Positions 1 to 10,459 of a stretch of 64,000 nucleotides of DNA are shown in pieces. The stretch comes from Chrysemys picta bellii (lineage: Eukaryota > Chordata > Testudines > Emydidae), in the NCBI RefSeq assembly GCF_011386835.1, contig NC_088795.1, positions 120,669,434 to 120,733,433 of the forward strand, read 5' to 3'. The translations under genes were made by a program, and so were the position numbers. Below the pieces are notes generated by a model. It ran no database searches. It was not told the DNA's origin and saw only the letters and a list, made by a program, of their open reading frames with translations. How positions within the stretch are numbered: position 1 is the stretch's first letter; each line of letters opens with the position of its first letter.

Positions 1-3000
1 GATCTCAGTAGTTGTATTTTCTTATTACTTTGCTACAAAATTTAAACTGTTCCCTATTTTGCTGTGGCTACTATTTTCCCTTAGCTCCATCTGAAATGAA
101 ATAATGCCTATGGGCACACTCAAGTACCAAGAAACAAAATCTAGAAATATTTGTCCTCACAGCTGTTTAAATAAAGCTGTATTCCAGGCATATAAGCATG
201 AGTTCCAAACAGACCAGTTTCTGGAATTATTAGCTCTCTCTTTTTAGGAACCAATTAGAAATAGAGGTAAAACAGCATGATCTCTTTAAATTACTAATTG
301 GTGTCTCCACAGAGGTCAAGGTGAACCTGAGATAATCAAAATATTAGAAAGATACTAATACCATCCAGTAATTTGTCTGTAAAAACCTATGCGAAAGCCA
401 CACAAAGCCCTGAAGCTGCAGATTAACATTCGCAATGTGTCTTAATATAGCAAATGCTAACAATGCAAACCACATAAAAATGCGGAGTCAAATAACTCCT
501 TTCCATGGCAAAAGTACAAAAGTTACGTAACAGGAGTGCCAGGATAAAGGTGTGGAAACGCTGACTCGCTCTCCCCTCAGTGGTCTTGTGGCAAGAGGTG
601 GTCATGGCATGGAACTGCATGGAGCTTGAGGGACTTGGGAACTGTGACCCAACTTTGTAGATTATTATCTGGTTATCTGCATATCTGTCCTAAGACCTGT
701 AGCTCCTAGCAGCACAGCTGACTTGGTGGTCACACTGTTCTTCAGCTGCACAGTGAGTACACTAACCTACACACAAAGAGAGCAGTAGAAGCCATGGAGC
801 AGAAATTAATGCTGCCTACAATCGTGTTGGGAACATGGTGCCTGGATGGCTTTCACCTCACCTCAGCCTCTCCATGAAAATGTCCTTTGCTCATGTGGAG
901 GACTGATTCCAGCTTGGGGAAAGAGGGCTGTGTGCTTCATTTCTCTTTCCTCTGATCTTCAATCCTGGCCCTGTTTTCATGCTAATTATGTGTATTTGCT
1001 CCCATCTGTCTTGCTGAATGGAGGTCAAACAACAGAGGGGAGGCGGGGGGAACACATTCCCTGGCTAGGAACCGAACAAACATTTAGAGCCAGAGGAAAA
1101 AAAATAGTTTAGAGGGAATTTCCATGGCTAAGCTCTTCATCCTCTCCCAGCTGGAAACAAAACAATAATAATGTCTGTGTGTTATAATAACTCCAAAAGC
1201 AAAAAAGAGAAATAAAATCAAGTAGACAGAATGTTTTTATATTGCTAGCTAAATCATGATGAACCACCCCAATCACTATTTAAACATTTGCTTATCTGCC
1301 ACTAAACCTGTATGTCAGATCCATGCTGCACCAGCAGGCACTGCAAACATTAATCTCATCTTCCAAAAGTGTGTGCCCTATTTTACAGTTTGCAGTGAAA
1401 AAGTTTGGTGGGAAAAATATCAAGAATTGGGGTCTGATCTTTTCCTAGGTTTTATTTCTGTGTTTAATTCTGACATAATGAAGGGATTAACCATTGTTTT
1501 GTTGCAGTCACCTAGTCACTTCAATTGCTTGCTTGTCTTGGACTTGCAAACATGTCGGAGCTAAACTGAGCCTTGCGATAAGTGGGTACAAATTAATTGA
1601 TTTCAATGAAATTGTGACTGCATACAGCAGGGAGCAATAGACTCTTAGAATTTTATTATATATGTACAAATGAAGCTATTCTTTATCCCTATAGAACACA
1701 TCAGCACACAGTTCTCATTTTCACATACAGGCTATACAATTTCAGTAATCAACGGTCCTTCAAAAGTACTTTCATCAGAATAATGTGTAATATTCACATA
1801 AGCATCAGTCCTGAACCTGGAACCCCCGTGCTACTTTCTGCACATCTCCGTAACCAAAACCTCCATTTATCTGCAGCAGATAAATTTTCAAACTGCCCAG
1901 ACAGCAAATTCTTTGAACAGATGGGAAAGAATTTTTCTCTGTTCAATTTGCAATCTGACATCCTCTTCAAAAGCTGACTCAATTTCAGGTCAGACCAGAA
2001 TAACTCTAGACAGAAAGAAACTTCATATTAACCCTTAGCAGAAAGACCAGGAATAAGCAGATTTAGCCTAATAATAATTTGGATGATTCATAAACAAGAT
2101 GCACATATGTGCTCCATTTCTGTCTGTTGCAGGATTAGATCAAAATCCTAGATCAAATTCCGTATTATTGTAACTCTACTTATTTCAGTGCAATTAAAAC
2201 AGAAATGAATTACTATTATACCTACTTTATCTGATTCACTGAAAAAATGTTTATGTGCATGATATATTTCAGGAAGAGAATTGATAAATGCTATTCAGAA
2301 ATAATATATTTTGCATTTTGTTCACCGGAAGGGAATACTGTAACATATGGTTGGTGGAGAGAGGAGCTGGTATTTGAGACAGTTTTATAAGACCAAATAA
2401 GTACTAAAAGAAAATAAAGGCCAAACACAAGGAAGGGTATTCTATTTTAGGGACCCTTCTTAAAAAAATCTAAATGGCATTTAGTTTCACTGAGACTGAA
2501 TCTGATTAGCACCATCATCACAGGCAAAAAATACAGTGAACCTAACCTGTAAAGAAAGCCCAAGTGCCAGCCATTTCAGTGCTTTGTCTTTGAGAACGAA
2601 GTTTTTTTCCATCCACCATAGAAGCTTTTCTTTTTATTTATATTACAATAGCACCCAGAGGATTTCAGCTAACCAGAGTTTCTTATGCTGCAGGTTGTTC
2701 TTATCCTCTATACATGTTTTGATAGTCTGATATACATAGATCATATAGACAGATGAAGGTCATCACTATTTTGTGTAAAGGGCAAGGAAGTATCCCTGTA
2801 GTGTAGACCAGAGCTTAGTTCAAGGAGCCAGTGTATGTAATTCCCTGCCTGAGCTTGTCTCAATGAATCCATTTATTTCTGGATTCGTGGCCGACAGCAA
2901 GACTTTCCAATGCAAGTCCATCCTTCCCCAGCTATTTCAACCTTCCTTCATCATTATCTTTTCACTGTTGGCATGAATGGCTGATAAGTAAATACCAATC

Positions 3001-3190
3001 CGACAGTCAAGAGTTATCAGTCTTCTGTGCAAAGAATCCAGTCCTGCAAAATGTGCTTCATAACATTCAAAAATAAAATATGGCAAAATGCTTCCTCTCT
3101 ATTTTGTGGTTCAGTCTGACCACTAGGGACACAGCCCCACATCTGGGGAAGTGTGAAGCCACATGACCCCAAAGTTAATTCACCCAATGA
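1..3190. other. AT-rich non-coding stretch, no gene recognised
   Basis: Both strands carry only short open frames of about 100 residues or fewer, with no recognisable domain and no consistent codon bias. I see no clear inverted-repeat element, SINE head or CR1 tail here. Intergenic or intronic DNA is the simplest reading. Confidence 0.6.
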
Positions 3191-3194
3191 TATA

Positions 3195-3382
3195 CACCTC
3201 TACCTCGATATAACGCTGTCCTCGGGAGCCAAAATTTTTTACCACGTTATAGGTGAAACCGCATTGTATCAAACTTGCTTTGATCCACCGGAGTGCGCAG
3301 CCCCATCCCCCCGGAGCACTGCTTTATCACGTTATATCCGAATTCGTGTTATATCAGGTCGCGTTATATCGGGGTAGAGGTG
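3195..3382 (+). mobile_element. Palindromic Tc1/mariner-type MITE, copy 1
   Basis: The ends are inverted repeats: CACCTCTACCTCGATATAAC on the left is mirrored by a right end reading GCGTTATATC...GGTAGAGGTG. TA dinucleotides flank it at 3193-3194 and 3383-3384, as expected for TA-targeting mariner/Tigger-type elements. The 188-bp length leaves no room for a transposase, so it is non-autonomous. A second copy in opposite orientation lies at 34744-34932; the shared block containing GGGAGCCAAAA at its left is reversed there. The superfamily is inferred from the TA duplication and the inverted repeat only. Confidence 0.8.
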
Positions 3383-3384
3383 TA

Positions 3385-5050
3385 CTCCTTTCCAGGGACG
3401 GAGTTCCTCCCTCTGAGCAGCCATGGCTCTGTCTCCTTCCTGCCCATTTTGGCGTGCCATGTGCCATAGAAGGAAGCAACTGTGCCCGACTGCTTTGTAG
3501 GGGTGCAGGAGGAGAACTCCTTATATGCTGTCCCCAATCCAGACCATGGACCTGTGGAGCAGTAGGACACAATCTGGCCTTTAGATATTTCTAAGGTGTC
3601 TTGCTCATAAAATATCTCACAAAGGTATTGGTTTTAATAAGAATTAGCCATACTTTTTCATAGAGACAATAAACAAAAAGCATAGCAAGCTACACCACAG
3701 CAGCATGTTTCCAGTATTTATTTCTAAAATAGAAAGTCATCAAAGACAATTCTTTTCCCCCATCCAAATATTCACAAAGTACATGGTGACTCAGATGCTA
3801 AATTCCATGCTCTGGCATCCTGTTTCTCTCCATTATTTAGAGTGACACTGTTGCTCTCACTGATTGAAAAGTGCTGCAATGGTTCTGCTTTGCAATTAAT
3901 TAAATCAACATTCACTCTAGCCCAGGGAATTTTTCTGCACTGCTAAGCACTATCGATGCCTCTATCTTGACTCTTTTTTTTTTTCCATTAGTCTTATTGT
4001 AGGAAGATCTCTGAACTTCCAAAAGGTCATTTTGCGTTTTGTGCTTTTTAAAAACTTGGACATGGACCTAATCATAAAAATACTCGTTAAGAAAAGTACA
4101 TTGTCTAATATTTAGTCAACAGCTCTAACTTACTGTAAGAAGAGACTATTCAATTTCCTATTGAAAACACAACATCCTTCGAGGTCCTCTGAGGGTGTGG
4201 AAAACGATGGAATGTAATTGACTGATCAGCAACACTCCCAGGAAAAGTTCCCCTTGTATAAGAGGAGAAAGACTACAAGACCCCTTTTGTGGATCACTGA
4301 CTCCTATGAATTCCATTTTCCATCTCTTTTAACATCTTCCAATGCTGATCCCAGAGACTAAGGGTCTGATTCCACTGGCTTAAATAGGCTGGCAGGCCCT
4401 AATTCAGGTTTTGAAGCTGAATCCACTAAGCTGTACCCAAGGCAGCTGGCTTTGTAAAATGCACCTTGTCACAATTACATCTGAGTTATCTAGGTGTGAC
4501 AATAAACATGGGTTTTCATTCTTTACCATAAGAGAATACGGGTTTCATACAAATATGATCACAAGTTGGGCAAAGTTATCAAATAATTTGGTCCATTTGT
4601 CAGCCTGTGTGTAATTGTCCCTACAGTTCACTATTTTCTGTGCTATGTTTCAAAAATCATCTGGGTGGAGGGTTTCATTATTTTCCATGTTAGACCATTC
4701 CACAATCTTACAGATCTCACTGTCACCCTATTGTCAACTCTTACGATTTCTGTCATGATCTCATGATAATTGATGTTTTTCTTCAAGCCCCAGCTGCAGG
4801 AGTAACATGAATATATGAAAATCACAGGCTCTGTTAAAAATAAAGCTTCTAGTCTCCGTGGTTAGGGAAAAAAAGCTTAAACATAACAGCATTAGTTTTA
4901 AACCAATATTATGGTTTCTAGGAGCCTGACTCATGATTTTTGAGTGCCTGGGTTGGCAATACAGCATTCAGAACATTTCCCCTGAAATGTAATATATATT
5001 TTCCTTTGATAACTGTGACATGATAAAAGTGTAATAGCTGCAAACACCCC
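3385..5050. other. Non-coding stretch without recognised elements
   Basis: There are only short unsupported open frames. No terminal inverted repeats, SINE boxes or CR1 tails were seen by eye. Confidence 0.5.
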
Positions 5051-5054
5051 ACAA

Positions 5055-5136
5055 TCCCCTGCCCTACATTCATGGCCCTGCATGCAATTTCTCCACCCAG
5101 ATGTGGCCCTCAGGACAAAAAGTTTGCCCACCCCTG
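5055..5136 (-). mobile_element. hAT-type DNA transposon fragment
   Basis: Read on the minus strand this begins CAGGGGTGGGCAAACTTTTT and continues into a block about a fraction of the ligand-free text GAGGGCCACATCTGGG. That start is typical of a widespread vertebrate hAT end (CAGGGGT...). Only one end is visible, so the copy is truncated on its left (5055) side and the left boundary is approximate. The family assignment is from recall. Confidence 0.55.
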
Positions 5137-5471
5137 GGCTAGCAGCATACAGGCCTGGGAGGCATTGGGACTGCAGCAGCAGCAGTGCTCTCTCTGCCTC
5201 TGTTACCCTCAGGAGGAGCGAGATATCAGCTAAAATGAATTCAGTTCCGTTGCCCTATAAAACTAGAATCATGCAATGAATCTATTCCCTCTGCATTTCT
5301 CCAACCCCTGGAGGGCCATACTCACCATGGCTGGCACCATGCTCAATCTATCCCAACCAGAAGTGAGAATGTAGCGCTCACCGCTTTTCAGGAGCGAGGG
5401 GAGTGAGATCAGCATCTTAAGTTTCTATTTCTGTAGTGAATACACTGACAATCCTACGCCTGTGTGTTGCG

Positions 5472-5670
5472 GGGGGACGGATAGCTCAGTGGTTTGAGCA
5501 TTGGCCTGCTAAACCCAGGGTTGTGAGTTCAATCCTTGAGGGGGCCACTTGGGAATCTGGGGCAAAATCAGTACTTGGTCCTGCTAGTGAAGGCAGGGGG
5601 CTGGACTCGATGACCTTTCAAGGTCCCTTCCAGTTCTAGGAGATGAGATATCTCCATTATTTAAAAATTT
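5472..5670 (+). mobile_element. tRNA-derived SINE with CR1-type tail (Cry / tortoise Pol III SINE type)
   Basis: The first 75 bases fold as a tRNA-like head with an intact-looking Pol III A box, TAGCTCAGTGG (5482-5492), and B box, GAGTTCAATCC (5525-5535). A unique body follows. The tail, reading GGACTCGATGACC then AAGGTCCCTTCCAG, matches CR1 LINE 3' ends, which is the hallmark of SINEs mobilised by a CR1 partner. The copy ends in an A/T-rich tract around 5660-5690. It lies directly against a decayed Harbinger element on its right, apparently inside that element's former intron. This SINE type is known from cryptodiran turtles and is the best single clue to the host. It is not a functional tRNA gene. 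Confidence 0.85.
5482..5535 (+). promoter_or_regulatory. Internal Pol III A and B boxes of the SINE
   Basis: The A box TAGCTCAGTGG is at 5482-5492 and the B box GAGTTCAATCC at 5525-5535. Spacing and sequence fit a type 2 Pol III promoter. Whether this copy is transcribed cannot be told from the sequence. Confidence 0.75.
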
Positions 5671-5675
5671 AAATT

Positions 5676-6495
5676 TAAAAAAATCCACAGCTGCTGCCAT
5701 TGAGGCCTTCAGGGTCTCTCCCTTCACAACCAAGAAACGCCTGAGCCAGATAAGGAGGAGAAGAAGGAAGACGACTTTGGATGACATGTTCCAGGAAATC
5801 ATGCAAGCCAATACTGCGTCAGAGAACAAGCACAGGCCCTGGAGGATCACCCTTGCGGATAGAGTGATGGGATCCCACCAGCCAGTGCTTGTTTCTTGGG
5901 CCCAGAACTAGCATTCCACCATCTCCAGCTGCTCTGTGAACACCATCAACAACCTTGAATTGTTTCTTTCCATGTCCCAGAGCAATCTAGCCTCCAAGGA
6001 ATCGTCGTGTTTCCTGCAGCTTCTCTTGTAGCTCTGCAAATACTGCAAGACCATGCGCCCTGTGATTGAACCACACATGACAATAGTGCAGAGTTGTGCA
6101 GGCTCCATGCTTCTGTCAGAGATGGCAAACAGCAAGGAGGGACATGCAGATTTGCGGGATTTTGAAAAGAAGGTGTGAAAATTATGGGATGCTGATGAAA
6201 TTATGGTATGGAGAACAATGCATTATGGGAAGTTGACCCCTGCTCCCAGTCCCCATTGCGCAACTAATTTCAGCCCCATCAGGCACTGCAAAGACTTTCC
6301 AAGAGACCCTATGCTGGAAAGTGGCGAGTTGCACAGTGGCATAGCTACCCATGGTGCACTACACTCTGCATCAGTACAAGCGCTCCTGGTGAGGAGGTGC
6401 AATGTCAACACAAGGAGCCAAGTGTGCATATGCACAAACAATGTAATAACTGCGGCAGCTGTATGCTGACATAAATCTTTAGTGTAGACATGGCC
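5676..6495. pseudogene. Decayed, internally deleted PIF/Harbinger element
   Basis: The right end, read on the minus strand, starts GGCCATGTCTACACTA and agrees at 14 of 16 positions with the left terminal repeat of the intact Harbinger at 21960. On the plus strand around 5747-5830 a frame reads LSQIRRRRRKTTLDDMFQEI, the counterpart of exon 2 of the Myb-like protein in the intact element. On the minus strand a frame starting near 6111 reads MEPAQL and later, across a stop at 5908-5910, FWAQETSTGWWDP, the counterpart of the transposase N-terminal region. The two genes are convergent in the intact element, so an internal deletion has brought remnants of both side by side. The left end is not visible because the SINE sits there. 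It belongs to a related but distinct family or is much older. No functional product is expected. Confidence 0.75.
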
Positions 6496-6519
6496 TCAAT
6501 CTGGAGTTAGGTGATTAAG

Positions 6520-6760
6520 TCCCTTTGAGGGGTGGGGCTTAGGCACACTCCTCCCCATGGCTTTTCCTACTGGCTAGCATAGGCAACTCCCCGCTCGGTG
6601 TGCTGGCTTCTGTGAATCTCATTTTTAGGCACCTAACTGTCCCCATGCATTGTATAGGGAGTCCAGGCCCCTAACTCAGGGTTGTGAATTCCATGAGGTG
6701 GCAGAGCACCTAATATGTAAGAGTATTGCAGCACCTAAGTCCCCACTTGTGAATCCTACC
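6520..6760 (+). repeat. Interspersed repeat family shared with 58640-58860 (copy 1)
   Basis: Blocks such as GTGTGCTGGCTTCTGTG, then CCCCAT, TTGTATAGGGAG and CACCTAACTCAGG occur in the same order here and at 58640-58860. Both copies are non-coding. The class is not certain; the related region at 57.6-58.1 kb suggests a larger DNA element containing a tRNA-like segment. Confidence 0.5.
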
Positions 6761-6763
6761 TAT

Positions 6764-6893
6764 TGTCTCTCTGTGCCTCAGTTCCCCATCTGCAAAATGG
6801 GAACAGTAGCACTGCCCTAGCTCACAAAAGTGTGGTGAGGATAAATAAACTAAAGACTGTGGGATGCCCAGATACTATGGTAATGGGGCCACG
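6764..6893 (+). mobile_element. MIR-type SINE fragment
   Basis: The run TGTGCCTCAGTTCCCCATCT, then AAAATGGGAA and GTGAGGATAAATAAA, matches the conserved core-to-tail region of MIR-like SINEs. The tRNA head is missing. Assigned by eye; divergence is high. Confidence 0.65.
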
Positions 6894-6957
6894 TAAGTAC
6901 CCACGATAGATGGATATGACAGTGTTCAACATTTACTTCACACGACATTTAGGGCCT

Positions 6958-7374
6958 TGTGACAAAGTGCAGGGGGTGAACAGTGAGCCTGCACTCTGAT
7001 CTCTCAGGTATTAATTAGTTCCCCTTGAGAAAGCTGACGGGGTAATTAGACAATCAGGCTGCCCCACTGGATGAAATAAGGAACCAATTACCTTATCTGC
7101 CCAAGGCTGATAAAGAAGCAGGAAGAAAGTGGCAAGAGGAGAGGGAGGGAGGACCAGAGCTAGGTGAGCCGTTACAGGGAGGCCTCAGGGGAAGGAAACC
7201 TCTGTTCCACTCAAGTCCTGGGGAGAAGGCCAAAAACCATGGTGGTGCTGTATATAGACTGTTACACAGGGATTGTTGTGGATATGTTGGAGGGAACTTA
7301 AAGGGTTTGGCAAAGGCATAACCACTGATGTCTGTGCTGGGATGAGGACAGCAGAGAAGCCACGCCCCATGACA
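6958..7374 (+). mobile_element. Probable solo LTR
   Basis: The 417-bp segment begins TGTGACAAAG and ends CCCATGACA, giving the TG...CA termini typical of LTRs. It is flanked by a perfect 5-bp direct repeat, GGCCT (6953-6957 and 7375-7379). No primer-binding site, polypurine tract or coding sequence adjoins it, so a solo LTR left by recombination between two LTRs is the simplest reading. The family is not recognised; an ERV or Gypsy-like origin would both fit. No poly(A) signal stands out. Confidence 0.7.
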
Positions 7375-7799
7375 GGCCTGTAATTGAAATATAAAATCAG
7401 ATGATCCTAAAGGGTTTACTTTTATAATGAGAATAAGATTACAGAAAACATTTATGAAAAGACTGAAACCATTTACATTTCAAACACTTTCTTTAGTTAT
7501 TAAAATGAACAGTGAAGTAGAGCAGAATGTGTTTGATCTGAACAAATGGAAAGCCCCTCTTTTGTTTAGCAATAATCAGTGGTGTAGTACAGCAAATTAC
7601 TTTATAACTGTCATATTAAACTGAACTTCCAAAGCATTTCAGCCATCTAAACATCTGAATAAACACAGCATAGATTAGTCACAGCATAGTGTTTTTGTAT
7701 GGTTATGCTGGAGGTTGATGGTTGTCAGTAGGTATGTCTTGATCTATCGGCAATCTCTGACTTTGTTGCAGCTTGCGAGCATGCTAGCAACCCACCATT

Positions 7800-8320
7800 C
7801 TGGCTAAATGGGAGAAACAATTAAGATCCTTTCTGAAGATAGGTGGAACAACAGACGGCACCATACAAAGCACTGGCCACATGGAAGGCCAGTGCAAGAA
7901 CTAATTCAGGGAGAATAAGAGGGATTTCCCTGAGAACAGATTACAAATGCAGGGGCTATGGCACTGATTGGATTTCAGCCATGTGTGTCTGTGTGGGGAG
8001 AAGCAAAAAGCCAAGAGAACGCAGACAGAAAAGCCAGGAGGAAAATCAAAGAAGCACTGGTAGTAAATTGAGCCCTGAAAGAAAGCTTCATTTGTGCAGT
8101 GATGGTTGGAAACAGGCTTGAATATCTGAACAAGGGAACTGCCTCTTGTTGTTTGTTCCTACTGTGTTAAGGGAAATAGGACTTTGTATACATTTTTTGT
8201 AAATAAACAAGTTGCATCAAAGAAATTCCTGACTCATCAATTTATTCACCTAATGGAAACAACTCACAAGTCTCCAAATATTGGATAGTCACTTGGGCCA
8301 AAAGGGACAATGGTATACAC
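7800..8320 (+). repeat. Interspersed LTR-like repeat, copy 1
   Basis: Its 3' half shares long stretches with the sequence right of the Harbinger at 26240-26540. Shared blocks include AGGACTTTGTA, TTGTAAA(T/C)AAACAAG, GCATCAAAGA, CTGACTC and CAAAAGGG. A poly(A)-like AATAAA near 8202 and the layout suggest a retroviral-type LTR, but no end motif or target duplication could be fixed. Boundaries are approximate. Confidence 0.55.
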
Positions 8321-8329
8321 TGTAAGAGT

Positions 8330-8899
8330 CATTCTGTATTGTCATCCATCTTTTCCTTATACCTAGAAGTACTTGTGGTAGTAATTCTTAGTTAGTGTCA
8401 AAAGCAGTGGTTTATAAATAACAGTTGTCTACATTTGTACATTCTTAGTTAATAGGTAATATGTCAGTAGATTGTGCTCAAGAATATGTAGCACAGTTCC
8501 TGGGTTTCTAGGACCAATGCAACTTCTTGTGACATACAAATGGCTTCTTCTGTGCAGCTCCATATATGGAGCTCTTACCAAAGAGAGGGTCAAACCCTGC
8601 TCACCTCACGCACACAATTAGTCTGACTACTCATGGAACTCTAGCAGGATTAGGCCTATAATGCTGTCAGCAACAAAGTTTTACACAGTTATTGGCCAGT
8701 TCCATCAGTCCAGTTGAGCTCTGCTTCATGGAGGTTTCTGGTGGGGGAGAAGGAAAGTGGCTGCAAGTCATCTTTCTGCTCTCCCAATAAATACCCTAGC
8801 TGCTCTAAGTTGTTCTGGGTAGACCAGTCCTCTAGGAACCACTCCACCTACTGAAGATCACCGGAATGCAATGTAGTTTGATTCCCCACTGCCCACCCC
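8330..8899. other. Non-coding stretch, nothing recognised
   Basis: No open frame, inverted-repeat element or SINE/LINE tail was recognised here. Confidence 0.5.
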
Positions 8900-9116
8900 C
8901 AGGGCTGGCTCCTAGGCACCAGTGTCCCAAGCATGTGCTTGGGATGGCACTTTTCAAAGGGCAGCATTCTGGCCTTTTGGGGCAGCACTTTTCAAGGGGC
9001 AGCACTCTGGCCCATTTGTTTGTTTGTTTTGTTTTGCGCTTCGGTGGCAGCACTCTGGCTTTTTCTTTTCTTTTTTTTTCCTCCTTGGAGCAGCAAAAAA
9101 CCTGGAGCCGGCCCTG
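8900..9116. mobile_element. DNA-transposon MITE with CAGGGC(T/C)GGCTCC ends
   Basis: The left end CAGGGCTGGCTCC is mirrored by the right end GGAGCCGGCCCTG, a 13-bp inverted repeat with one mismatch. The interior repeats a short block (CAGCA(C/T)T(T/C)T...) three to four times and holds a T-rich tract. An 8-bp duplication is unclear because both flanks are C-rich, so hAT membership is only suspected. The overlapping open frames on both strands follow from the repeated interior and have no domain. Confidence 0.65.
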
Positions 9117-9129
9117 CCCCCACTTCTGG

Positions 9130-9920
9130 CCTATCCAAGAATGCCCCTTACAGCCTGAAGTGGGAGCAGAGAGTGCGGCATAGATCCAACTATGATATCT
9201 CTGCACTACCCTCAAATGTCCTCTACATCGACTGCATCCCAGGTGGCTCTGCTAAGATGGCTCTCCATCCCTTTAGCACTGCTAGAGCCATCCAGAAGGA
9301 ATAGAACCAGAAGCCTAATATTTCAAAAGGTCAGAAATGTTGTGGCATGGAGAAGAGAGGGGAAAATACTGGTCATAAAATATTTTTAGTAATTTTTAGA
9401 AACAGGCAAAAGATGTAAAAAGAAATTAACTTTTATTTGATATTAGATCTATTGAGCCCAAGTCTTCTTTCATTCATACAAGTGCAATCCCACTTAGATC
9501 AGCAAGGTTTCATTTGTATAACTGAGAGTACAATAAGAACCATTACTTTAAAATTAATACACCACTGTAAATATAATTATTTATTACTTTATTTTTAAAG
9601 GTGACTATACACCACAAAAATTCTAGGCTCTATCAGATCTGTTTTAAAATTGTCATTATTCTATGCTTATCCTATTTCCCGCTATTTGGAAGGTATCCTG
9701 ACTTTGAATTATATTTGAATATAATAAAAATAAGTATTTTCAAAAGATAAACCTTCTTATCAGAAACTGGAAGAAATTAGTGGATCTTAAGATACAATAT
9801 ATTAGCTCCTTTCCTGCATTATCTTTTTACAGACAATTACTTTCCTATAGGTCATATTAATGAGATTTTACCTGAATTGTTATATATAGACATCTATTAG
9901 GTAACTAAATATGGATATAA
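9130..9920. other. AT-rich non-coding stretch
   Basis: No supported gene or bounded repeat was recognised. Confidence 0.5.
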
Positions 9921-9922
9921 AC

Positions 9923-10452
9923 TGGCCGTCGGGAAGTTCAGGCTTGAAATTAGACGAAGGTTTCTGACCGTCAGAGGGGTGAAATATTGGAACGGCCTTC
10001 CGAGGGAAACGGTGGGGGCGACGGACCTGTCTGGTTTTAAGATTAGGTTAGATAAGTTTATGGAGGGAATAGTTTAATGGTAAAACATAGTAGCCAAGGA
10101 ATACCAAGCAATGGTAGGTAAATAATATAATGGCTAACAGGGGTCAGGCTAGAGACTCTTGCCTAAATGCTCGGGGTCTTACTGATCGCCATATTTGGGG
10201 TCGGGAAGGAATTTTCCTCCAGGGTAGATTGGCTGAGCCTCTGGAGGTTTTTCGCCTTCCTCCGCAGCATGGGGCAGGGATCACTAGCAGGAGGGTCTCT
10301 GCCAATTGAAGTCACTAAAACACAGGATTGGGGATTTCAACAGCAGAGTCCAGGGAAGGGGTAGGGACGGTTTTGTGGCCTGCAGCATGCAGGGGGTCAG
10401 ACCAGATGATCATAATGGTCCCTTCTGACCTTAAAGTCTATGAGTCTATGAG
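9923..10452 (+). mobile_element. CR1 LINE, 5'-truncated 3' end, sense
   Basis: The segment ends in GGTCAGACCAGATGATC, then GGTCCCTTCTGACC and two copies of TCTATGAG. This is the characteristic CR1 3' terminus with short octamer repeats instead of poly(A). It starts within the reverse-transcriptase C-terminal region, the usual result of incomplete target-primed reverse transcription. No target duplication is obvious, as is usual for CR1. The 3' UTR runs from about 10078 to 10452. Confidence 0.85.
9934..10077 (+). pseudogene. CR1 ORF2 C-terminal fragment (reverse transcriptase protein)
   Basis: A 47-codon stretch, KFRLEIRRRFLTVRGVKYWN at its start, ends at TAA (10075-10077) exactly where the CR1 3' UTR begins. 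The YWNGLPRE and FKIRLDKFMEG motifs match the C-terminal tail that follows the reverse transcriptase domain in CR1-clade ORF2 proteins. It has no internal stop, suggesting a fairly young insertion, but everything upstream, including the catalytic domain, is absent. It has no start codon and cannot be a gene. Confidence 0.75.
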
Positions 10453-10459
10453 AATCATT

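Noticed and set aside
3253..3594. 113-residue plus-strand frame
   Set aside because: Its first third lies in the palindromic mariner MITE and the rest has no domain or codon signal.
5474..5547. Possible functional tRNA gene
   Set aside because: The A and B boxes belong to a SINE head followed by a CR1-type tail, not to a mature tRNA fold with a normal acceptor end.
8832..9304. Frames of 78-127 residues on both strands
   Set aside because: They arise from the repeated interior and T-rich tract of a MITE.
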